From positions 434,001-498,000 of the forward strand of contig CAWINP010000007.1 in NCBI GenBank assembly GCA_963837485.1: DNA of 64,000 nucleotides, given 5' to 3'. The position numbers were made by a program, and so were the translations under genes. Shown piece after piece: positions 25,924-32,845 of this stretch (its first letter is position 1; the number at the start of each line of letters is the position of its first letter). Source of the stretch: Solirubrobacter sp963837485 (lineage in GTDB: Bacteria; Actinomycetota; Thermoleophilia; Solirubrobacterales; Solirubrobacteraceae). A model generated the notes under the pieces. The model ran no database searches. It had not been told where the DNA came from and saw only the letters and a program-made list of their open reading frames with translations.

Positions 25924-26198
25924 GGCCGGGCCTCCGAGAGGGCCTCGCCGACGCCCGCGGCGTCCGCGAAGACGGCCGGCGAGACGTTCGTGACGCCGGC
26001 GGGCTGGGTGTATCCGCGGGCGGCGATGCGGCCCGGCCGCTGCCCCGTGATGCCGCCGAGCGCGGCGATCTCGCGCCGCAGCCCGGCGATCCCGCGCGGG
26101 GCCGCGAGCTCGCGCAGGCGTCGGGCGGCCGCGACGTCGGCCCGCGCGTCCGGCGCGGCAGCGCCGAGCGCGCCGGCGACCTCCGCGCCCGCGCTCAC
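25920..26198 (-). CDS. Small uncharacterised protein of the ebo operon
   Basis: A 92-residue ORF whose GTG start overlaps the eboC stop and whose stop overlaps the isomerase start, both by 4 nt, exactly as the other genes of the operon do. The product is Ala-rich with a helical middle (ARRLRELAAPRGIAGLRREIAAL), then GITGQRPGRIAARGYTQPAG. No signal peptide, membrane segment or recognised domain. The frame is open far upstream but only as a shadow of eboC. I cannot name a family. The coupling is the main evidence that it is real. Confidence 0.6.
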   Translation of the reverse strand: MSAGAEVAGALGAAAPDARADVAAARRLRELAAPRGIAGLRREIAALGGITGQRPGRIAARGYTQPAGVTNVSPAVFADAAGVGEALSEARP

Positions 26199-27076
26199 GT
26201 CACCGCTCGCTTCTTCGCCAGCTTGCGCGCCACCGGCCACAAACTTGCCACACCCGCGGCCGGGACGGGCGCGCCGGCGCCGGCGAGCAGGCCCGCCTCC
26301 AGCGGGATCAGGCCGAGGATGCCGGTCCCGACCGCGCGCTGCAGGCGCTGCGGCGAGGGATCGGCGATCGCATGCGCGTGTGCGCGGCCGACGACCCCCG
26401 CGTAGGCGCCGACGAGCGCCAGCGCGGCGGCCCGGCCCGCCCAGCCGCGCGCGCGGGCGAGGCTGAGCCCGGCGCTCGCGGCTGCGACCGCGCCGGTGGC
26501 GGCGACCGCGCGGGTGGCGAGCGCGGCGCTGCCGCCCTCGACCTCGCGGCGCGAGACCTCGGTCACCACCGCGGTGTGCGCCGCCACCACCGCGGCGGCC
26601 GGCAGCGCCCGCGCGGCGCCGTGCGCGCCGGCACCCATCACGACGTCGAGCCCCCGGCACGCGGACATGCCCGGCGTGCCGGCGGGCGAGGACTTCAGCG
26701 CGAGGTCGTAGCCCCAGACCATGGCCGCCAGCGGCGCGACCACCTTCAGCGCCCGCGTCCCGTCGGCGGCGACCGCGAGCACCGCGGCGGCGCCCGTCAG
26801 CCCGGCGGCGAGCCCGAGCGCGAAGCCCGGCGAGACGCGGCCCGACGGGATCGGCCGGCCGGGGCGCTCGAGCGCGTCGATCTCACGGTCCGCGTAATCG
26901 TTGAGCGCCATTCCCGCGAGGTACATGCACGAGGACGCGGCGACCAGGCCGGCCGTGCGCGGCAGGTCGCGCACCTGGCCGGACGCGGCGGCGCCGACGA
27001 GCACGTCGCCGGGCACGCTGAGCACGGCCGGCAGCCGCACCAGCTCCGCGAGCGCGGCGGCCTGCGGAACGCTCAC
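26195..27076 (-). CDS. eboC: UbiA-like prenyltransferase EboC
   Basis: A 293-residue polytopic membrane protein of the UbiA superfamily with about 7-9 hydrophobic helices. The first Asp-rich motif is NDYADREIDALERPGRPIPSG. The second region (MVWGYDLALKSSPAGTPGM) is degenerate compared with classical UbiA, as is typical of EboC-type proteins. It would attach or handle an isoprenoid in the membrane. GTG start overlaps the stop of the inositol-phosphate-synthase-like gene (GTGA). IspH, two genes upstream, makes the isoprenoid precursors such an enzyme uses. Confidence 0.88.
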   Translation of the reverse strand: MSVPQAAALAELVRLPAVLSVPGDVLVGAAASGQVRDLPRTAGLVAASSCMYLAGMALNDYADREIDALERPGRPIPSGRVSPGFALGLAAGLTGAAAVLAVAADGTRALKVVAPLAAMVWGYDLALKSSPAGTPGMSACRGLDVVMGAGAHGAARALPAAAVVAAHTAVVTEVSRREVEGGSAALATRAVAATGAVAAASAGLSLARARGWAGRAAALALVGAYAGVVGRAHAHAIADPSPQRLQRAVGTGILGLIPLEAGLLAGAGAPVPAAGVASLWPVARKLAKKRAVT

Positions 27077-28233
27077 GAGGCGGTGATCTCCGAGGCCGCC
27101 CACTGCTTCAACCTCTCGTACTGCGCGGGCAGCGCCTGCTCGCGCGTCCCGACCGGGTCCTTGAAGAAGAAGCCCAGGCAGCTCAGCGGGCCCGACTCGC
27201 CGCGCTCCAGCGCCAGCGCGCTCAGCCGCGCCAGGTCGAGGACCAGCGGCGCGGCGAGCGCGGAGTCGCACCCCTCCCACGTGAACTGCAGCCGCATGCG
27301 CACGCCGAGGAAGCCCTCGAACGCGATGTGGTCCCAGGCGGTCTTCCACTCACCCAGGTCGCGCACGTTCTCCATCCGGATCGGCGCCTCGACGGGGTAG
27401 CCGAGGATCTCCTCCAGCAGCCGCCCCTTGGAGGCCAGCTTGGAGGCGGCGCGCGCCGGGTCTGACAGCGCCTCGCCGTCGCCCCCGCCGAGCAGGTTCG
27501 TCGCCGCCCACGAGCGCACGCGCAGCGCGCGCGCAGCGAACGCGGGCGCCAGCGCGGCCTTCAGGAACGTCTCGCCCGTCTTGCCATCGCTGCCGGCCAG
27601 CGGCACCTCGTAGGCTTCGGCGAGCGCCTCCAGCGCCGGCATCCGCGCGCCGGCCGAGGGCGTGAAGTCGACCCACCCGCAGCCGGCCTCGATCGCGGCC
27701 AGCGCGTACAGCGAGCTCGGCGGGACGACCGCCTCGCCGCGCTCGAGCGCGTCGAGCAGCACGCGGGCGTCGGCGTGCGCGGGGTGCGGGTCGACCGGCG
27801 GCTCGGTCGAGGACACGTTGATCACCACGACGCGGGTGAGCTCGTGGCGCGTGCGGAACGCGCGCAGGTCGTTGAGGATGCGGGTCACGCAGCCGCGCGG
27901 ATCGCTCCGCGCCTCGTGACCGGTGATCCCCGGGCGCTGGTTGGCCTCGGCGGACTCGAGCGCGCCGGCGAGGGCGCCGGGCAGGCCGACCGGCAGCACG
28001 CCGCTGTCGACGAGGCGCTCCGCGCGCACGGACAGCGGAGTCTCGACCACGTCGTGGCCGCCGAACACGAGCTCGCCGAGCCCGGGCAGCCCGGCGTCCG
28101 TGAACGGCGGGCGCATCGTCACGAGCCCGGTCGGCTCGGCGAGGCCGGCGGCGACGGCGGCCGCTCCGGTCACCGCGGTCGTCGCGACCGAGCCGCGGGC
28201 GCCGACGAGCCAGACCCCGACGCGAGCCGTCAT
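27073..28233 (-). CDS. Inositol-3-phosphate-synthase-family protein in the ebo operon
   Basis: A 386-residue protein of the myo-inositol-1-phosphate synthase family (NAD-dependent sugar-phosphate cyclase). The Rossmann motif is VGVWLVGARGSVATTAV, followed by VVVINVSSTEPP, WVDFTPSAG, the active-site loop GSDGKTGETFLKAAL, and TNLLGGGDGEALSDP. It would cyclise glucose-6-phosphate or a relative. Classical ebo clusters instead carry EboD, a 3-dehydroquinate-synthase-like sugar-phosphate cyclase that is absent here, so this may replace it. ATG overlaps the ispH stop (ATGA), and its stop overlaps eboC. Confidence 0.87.
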   Translation of the reverse strand: MTARVGVWLVGARGSVATTAVTGAAAVAAGLAEPTGLVTMRPPFTDAGLPGLGELVFGGHDVVETPLSVRAERLVDSGVLPVGLPGALAGALESAEANQRPGITGHEARSDPRGCVTRILNDLRAFRTRHELTRVVVINVSSTEPPVDPHPAHADARVLLDALERGEAVVPPSSLYALAAIEAGCGWVDFTPSAGARMPALEALAEAYEVPLAGSDGKTGETFLKAALAPAFAARALRVRSWAATNLLGGGDGEALSDPARAASKLASKGRLLEEILGYPVEAPIRMENVRDLGEWKTAWDHIAFEGFLGVRMRLQFTWEGCDSALAAPLVLDLARLSALALERGESGPLSCLGFFFKDPVGTREQALPAQYERLKQWAASEITAS

Positions 28234-29228
28234 TGCGTCACCTGATCGCCCTCTGCGCGACTCTCCCGGCGACGCGAGCGCGCAGCGTGAGTCCTCGCCG
28301 GTATCCGTGGCGGCGGGAACACGACGGTCTCGCGCGTCACCGGGCGCTCCTCGACGTCGGCGTAGCCGAGCTCGGCAAGCCGGCCCAGGATCGCGTCGAC
28401 GAGCGGTCGGGGCGCGCTGGCGCCGGCACCGACGCCGACGACGCGCGCCTGGTCGAGCCACGCCGGCTCGAACGCGGGCAGGTCGGGCACCAGGTGAGCC
28501 CGCGTGCCCTGGGCGCGGGCGACGTCGACCAGCCGGTTGGAGTTCGACGAGTTGCGCGCGCCGGCGACGAGCACGACGTCGCACTCCGGCGCGATCGCCT
28601 TGACCGCCGCCTGGCGGTTCTGCGACGCGTAGCAGATGTCGTCCTTGCCCGGCCCGACCAGATCGGTGAAGCGCTCGTGCAGCCGCGTCACCAGGCGGGC
28701 CGTGTCGTCGACCGCGAGCGTGGTCTGCATCGCGTACGCCACCGGCGCGTCGGGCGGGATCGGCAGCGCGTCGATCTCCTCCTCGCTCATCACCACGTGC
28801 GTGATCTCCGGCGCCTCACCCAACGTCCCTTCAACCTCCTCGTGGCCGCGCCGGCCGATCAGCACGATGGTCCGCCCGGCGCGCGCGTAGCGGCGGACCT
28901 CGACGTGGACCTTCGCGACCAGCGGGCAGGTGGCGTCGATCACGTTCAACTCGCGCTCGGCGACGCGTCGCCGGACCTCCGGCGCGACCCCGTGAGCGGA
29001 CAGAATGCAGACCGCACCCTCGGGTATTTCGTCGTCGGAATCAACGAATACGGCTCCACGCTGTGAAAGCTCGTCGATCACGTGCTCGCTGTGTACGATC
29101 TGACCACGTACGTACACCGGGGCGCCATACTCGGCCAACGCCCGCTCCACGACGTCGATGGCGCGGTCCACGCCCGCGCAGAAGCCCATCGGCATCGCGA
29201 GCAGCACCTTGGTTCCCGGAACCCCCAT
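28230..29228 (-). CDS. ispH: 4-hydroxy-3-methylbut-2-enyl diphosphate reductase (IspH/LytB)
   Basis: A 332-residue iron-sulfur enzyme catalysing the last step of the MEP pathway, giving IPP and DMAPP. The three cluster cysteines are in MGFCAGVDRA, VIDATCPLV and DICYASQNRQ. Active-site histidines are in IVHSEH and LSAHGVAP. The C-terminal ~30 residues are a basic tail beyond the usual end. The start MGVPGTKVL has GGGGTGGA just upstream, and the longer upstream frame is not conserved. It is the first gene of the nine-gene operon, which suggests that isoprenoid supply is linked to EboC. Confidence 0.94.
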   Translation of the reverse strand: MGVPGTKVLLAMPMGFCAGVDRAIDVVERALAEYGAPVYVRGQIVHSEHVIDELSQRGAVFVDSDDEIPEGAVCILSAHGVAPEVRRRVAERELNVIDATCPLVAKVHVEVRRYARAGRTIVLIGRRGHEEVEGTLGEAPEITHVVMSEEEIDALPIPPDAPVAYAMQTTLAVDDTARLVTRLHERFTDLVGPGKDDICYASQNRQAAVKAIAPECDVVLVAGARNSSNSNRLVDVARAQGTRAHLVPDLPAFEPAWLDQARVVGVGAGASAPRPLVDAILGRLAELGYADVEERPVTRETVVFPPPRIPARTHAARSRRRESRAEGDQVTQ

Positions 29229-29292
29229 TCCACCCCAGACTTTAGGCGTCGTGTCAAGACGAAGCCTGCGAACTGACACGCAAAAGCTCCCG

Positions 29293-30057
29293 TCAGTCTC
29301 CGATCCAAATGTGGGCATAGCGCGGCGCGGACTCCAGTTGTGCCGCATCCGTCGCCGTGATCTGCAGCCGCGCACGTGCTGTCTTAACGCGCGAGCGGGT
29401 CCGGACTGTCACGCTCTTCGTCCCGGCGTTCACGCGAACCCGCCGCGAGGCGAGCGTCTTGGAGCCGCGCCGCATCCGCACGGTCAGCGTTGCGGCCTCT
29501 GACACGCGCACCCGCACGCGCGCGCCGCGGCGCACGCCCGACACGCTCATGACCGTCACGGCCGGGGGCGTGGTGTCGCCGGTCTCGAACACCGGCGGCA
29601 GGTCGAACGTGTTGATCGCCGGCGCCGGCCCCGTCGTGGGCGGCGGCGCGGTCTTCCACGCCTCGCCCGGGTCCACCGGCGGGCCCGGGTCGCCGGCGCC
29701 GACGGTGATCGTGCCGTTCATCCCGCCGGGCGCCAGCCCGCCGTGGATCGAGCAATAGAACGAGTAGGTTCCGACCTGCGAGACGTCGGTCTGCGCGGTC
29801 GCCCCCTGATACTGGGCGCCGACCTGGATCGGGCTGCCGCCCGGCGGGACGATCCAGATGTCGTGCTGCGCGGCAACCGAGTTGCCGGGCTGGGTGAAGC
29901 GCCAGACGATCGTGTCGCCCTGCTGGGCGTTGAGGGCGTTCGGCACCCAGTAGTGCGTTCCGACCCCGTCGACCGCCTGGACGGGACGGGTGACGGCGGC
30001 GTGCGCGGCCGCGGGGAACGCGAGCGCGGCGATGAGCGCGGCGATCGCGGCCCTCAT
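29293..30057 (-). CDS. Secreted cupredoxin-domain protein
   Basis: A 254-residue exported protein with signal peptide MRAAIAALIAALAFPAAAHA. A plastocyanin-like domain (about 22-135) follows, with type-1 copper ligands in AAQHDIWIVPP and the loop YSFYCSIHGGLAPGGMNG (Cys, His, Met). After a Pro-rich linker the C-terminal ~75 residues form a basic beta domain (RRGARVRVRVSEAATLTVRM). The ATG overlaps the multicopper oxidase stop (ATGA). It is probably the electron partner or copper store for that oxidase at the cell surface. Confidence 0.85.
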   Translation of the reverse strand: MRAAIAALIAALAFPAAAHAAVTRPVQAVDGVGTHYWVPNALNAQQGDTIVWRFTQPGNSVAAQHDIWIVPPGGSPIQVGAQYQGATAQTDVSQVGTYSFYCSIHGGLAPGGMNGTITVGAGDPGPPVDPGEAWKTAPPPTTGPAPAINTFDLPPVFETGDTTPPAVTVMSVSGVRRGARVRVRVSEAATLTVRMRRGSKTLASRRVRVNAGTKSVTVRTRSRVKTARARLQITATDAAQLESAPRYAHIWIGD

Positions 30058-31509
30058 GCGATCGTCTCCATCTGCCCCATCATCGCCATGTCGCCGTGCT
30101 CGGACGCGTGACAGTGGAACACGTAGCGGCCGGCGTAGTAGTCGAACCACGGCCGCACGATCGCCGTCTGGTTCGGCCCGACGCGCACCGTGTCCTTGAA
30201 GCCGGCATCGCCCGGGTCCGGCTTGCGGCCGTCGATGCTGACGATCTTGAAGTGGTAGCAGTGCAGATGCATCGGGTGCACGCGGTCGGAGAAGTTCTTG
30301 AACGTCCACAGCTCCGAGGAGCCCATCCGCGGGCGGCAGTCGATCCGGTCCTGGTTGAATCCGGCGCCCGCGATCTCCCACTGCGCGTGGCCGAGGCCCT
30401 GGAACGTCAGCGGCCACTCGCGCGAGGCGTTGACGGGCGGCAGCTCCTCCTCCTCGGTCAGCACGCGCGGGACGCGCGCGTCCTCGGAGCGCCCGCGCAC
30501 CACGTCGAAGCGCATCACCGCGCGCGTGGAGGCCTCGCCTTCCGTGTTGTGGAGGATCACCTGCGAGCCGACGCCGAACTGGCGGAAGTCGACGACGACC
30601 TCGATGCGCTCGGCCGGCGCCATCGGCAGCGCGTTGCGGACGACCGGCTTGGCCAGCAGCCCGCCGTCGGTTGCGATCTGGACCATGTTGCGGTTGTTGC
30701 CGAGCACGAGCGTGTAGTTGCGCGCGTTGGAGGCGTTCAGGAAGCGCAGCCGGTAGAGCCGCCGCTCGACCTTCATGCGCGGCGCGACCGCGCCGTTGAC
30801 GAGGATCGTGTCGCCGTGGAAGCCGAGGTCGATGTCGGACTGGTAGCGCAGCGAGCCGTCCGCGTTGAAGCTGCGGTCCTGGATCATCAGCGGCACGTCG
30901 TAGTCGCCGCGCGGCAGCTCGAGCTCGTCCTCGGCCGGGTCGTGCACGAGGTAGAAGCCGGCCAGCCCCGCGTACAGCGTCCTCGCCGTCTCGCCGTGCG
31001 AGTGGTCGTGGTACCAGAGCGTCGCGCCCGACCTGCACGTTCGTGTAGCGGTAGTCCTTCTGCGTGCCGTTCGCGAACGGGTCGTGCGGATGGCCGTCGT
31101 ACTGCGGCTGCGTCACGCCGCCGTGCAGGTGGACGGTCATGTCGCGGCCGCTGTTGTTGACGTGCAGGATGTCGGCCACCTGGCCGCGGGTTGCGTGGAA
31201 CGTCGGCCCCGGGTAGTGGCCGTCGTAGCCGAGCACCGGCGTCTGCAGTCCTGGGAGGATCTCGACGTTCGCCGGCCTGGTGGTGACGACGTACTTCTGC
31301 AGCCGCTTGGTCTGCGACACCGGCGTGGCGACCGGCGGCAGCGGCAGGTCGCGCTGGAACGGCTCGAACGGCGTGCTCGCCGCCGAGCGGACGACTGCGC
31401 TCGTGCGCTTGCCGCTCGGGCGCGTGCGCTTGTCGAACTTGAACGAGCAGACGAACGCGATGCCGCCGAAGCCGCGCGTGAGCGCGGCGCGGCGAGTGAG
31501 ATCGGACAT
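30054..31509 (-). pseudogene. Multicopper oxidase, interrupted by a one-base frameshift
   Basis: The two halves of a ~484-residue multicopper oxidase lie in different frames. The N-terminal part has a twin-Arg-like start (MSDLTRRAALTRGF), TFHATRGQVADILHVNN and VHLHGG. The C-terminal part has HPMHLHCYHFKIV and the type-1/3 centre FHCHASEHGDMAMM. An extra G within the CCC at 31027-31029 (plus strand) breaks the frame. Removing it restores VGATLWYHDHSHGE, the second copper-binding motif. Start at 31507-31509 overlaps the stop of the double cupredoxin by one base. All copper ligands would be intact in the repaired protein, so this may be an assembly error and not a dead gene. Confidence 0.8.
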
Positions 31510-32762
31510 CACGCGGCCCCTGAGAGCGTGATCTTCTTCTTCGTGGTCAGGCCCGGGAACTTCAGCGTCGCGGTGACCTTGACCGCCTTGCGCGTGCGCG
31601 CGAGCGCCTTCTTGGCCGCCGCCGTCGGCTTGAGCGTGACGGTGAAGCGGCCGTGGCCGTCGCAGCGCGACGCGCCCGACGCGAGCCTCGTGCCCCTCAG
31701 TCGCAGCTTCTTCGCGACCGCCTTCGAGACCGACAGCGTCACCTTGCCGCGGTCGAGCGCGGCGCAGCGCGCGGTCAGCTTCAGCTTGCCGCGCAGCAGC
31801 ACCGCGAGCTTCGGCGAGCGAGGCTTGCTCAGGCTCGCCCATGGCTTGGGCCTGGGCGCCGGCGTGCCGTCGCGCACCGGTTCGGCGGGCACCGGCGTCG
31901 GCGTGGCCTGTGCCACCGTCCCGACCGTCACGCTGCCGGTCATCTCGCTGTGCGCGGTGCAGACGAACGCGTAGACGCCGGGCGCGTCGAACCTGCAGTC
32001 TCCCGCCCAGCCGGGCGGCTGGACGAAGGCCGGCAGCGGCGGGCCGCTGGTGATAGCGACGCCCGCGGTCTGCGTGCACACCGGCTGGCTTGCGCCGTCG
32101 AACTTCACGTTGTGCGAGCTCGAGCCCTGCGGGTAGTCGAAGTGCACCGTGTCGCCGGGCGCGATCTTGACGTCCTTGTTGGAGAACCAGTTGTCGTGGG
32201 CCTCGATCGTCTCGGCCGCCGTGGGCGTCGCGGTCGGCGTGGCCGTGGGCGTGGGAGTGGCGGTCGGGGTCGCGGTGGCCGTCGGCGTCGCGGTCGCGGT
32301 GGGCGTGGGAGTCGGCGTGCCGACGGCTGTGACGACGATGGAACCGGTCATCGTCGTGTGCGCGCTGCAGTAGAACGTGTAGGTCCCCGGCACGCTGAAG
32401 TCGCACGAGCCCGCCCAGCCGGGCGGCTGCGCAAACGACGGCAGCGGCGGCCCGGCCGTGATCACGGCGCCCGCGGTCTGCGTGCACACCGGCGTCGCCG
32501 GCGCGCCCGCGTTGAACACGACGTTGTGCGAGCTGTTGCCGGTCGGATACGAGAACGTGACGCGCCCGCCGGCGGCCACCTCGACCGAGTTGTCCTGCGG
32601 ATCGGCCTGTGAGCCGTCCCTGAATCCGTTGTCGAACGCGACGACGCTGCCCGTCGCCGGCGGATCCGATGACTCCGCATTTCCTTGCGCGAGACCGGGA
32701 AACCCGGTCACGGCGATCGCGGCGCACGCCAACCATGGCAGCCACTTCCTGCTCGGGACCAA
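31509..32762 (-). CDS. Secreted double cupredoxin protein with Thr-Pro linker
   Basis: A 417-residue exported protein with signal peptide WLPWLACAAIAVTGFPGLAQG. Two plastocyanin-like domains (about 38-147 and 185-283) share the motifs SSHNV, CTQTAG and GPPLP. Copper ligands are the His of SSHN and the short loop C-x2-H-x2-M (CSAHTTM, CTAHSEM), the amicyanin spacing. They are separated by a ~37-residue Thr-Pro/Ala linker, and a basic C-terminal beta domain (about 315-417) ends the protein. TTG start at 32760-32762 follows GGGGGAG. It heads the cupredoxin/multicopper oxidase group, so surface copper handling or an electron relay is likely. Confidence 0.85.
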   Translation of the reverse strand: MVPSRKWLPWLACAAIAVTGFPGLAQGNAESSDPPATGSVVAFDNGFRDGSQADPQDNSVEVAAGGRVTFSYPTGNSSHNVVFNAGAPATPVCTQTAGAVITAGPPLPSFAQPPGWAGSCDFSVPGTYTFYCSAHTTMTGSIVVTAVGTPTPTPTATATPTATATPTATPTPTATPTATPTAAETIEAHDNWFSNKDVKIAPGDTVHFDYPQGSSSHNVKFDGASQPVCTQTAGVAITSGPPLPAFVQPPGWAGDCRFDAPGVYAFVCTAHSEMTGSVTVGTVAQATPTPVPAEPVRDGTPAPRPKPWASLSKPRSPKLAVLLRGKLKLTARCAALDRGKVTLSVSKAVAKKLRLRGTRLASGASRCDGHGRFTVTLKPTAAAKKALARTRKAVKVTATLKFPGLTTKKKITLSGAA

Positions 32763-32815
32763 CTCACTCCCCCTAAAACCGGACTTTTGAACTTCCGAAC
32801 CGAACCCCGAACCGA

Positions 32816-32845
32816 ACGGTAGCCCAGCCCGTATTCCTTAGTCAA
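32816..32845 (-). promoter_or_regulatory. Promoter of the cupredoxin/multicopper oxidase operon
   Basis: Minus strand: TTGACT (complement of 32840-32845, overlapping the MMPL stop codon), 18 nt, TACCGT (complement of 32816-32821). The ~45-nt leader contains a repeated CGGTTCGG element (plus-strand CCGAACCGAAC repeated) and ends in the ribosome site GGGGGAG. Confidence 0.5.

Noticed and set aside
26199..26660. Upstream extension of the 92-residue ORF to a 246-codon protein
   Set aside because: The extra part is an Arg-rich shadow of eboC. The 4-nt GTGA overlap fixes the start at 26198.
29239..29257. TTGACA before ispH as a promoter
   Set aside because: The -35 (complement of 29252-29257) is perfect, but the only -10-like hexamer, TAAAGT, is 7 nt away and no box lies 16-18 nt downstream, so I did not call it.
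30947..31060. Programmed ribosomal frameshift in the multicopper oxidase
   Set aside because: No slippery heptamer or downstream structure is evident. A single extra base explains it more simply.
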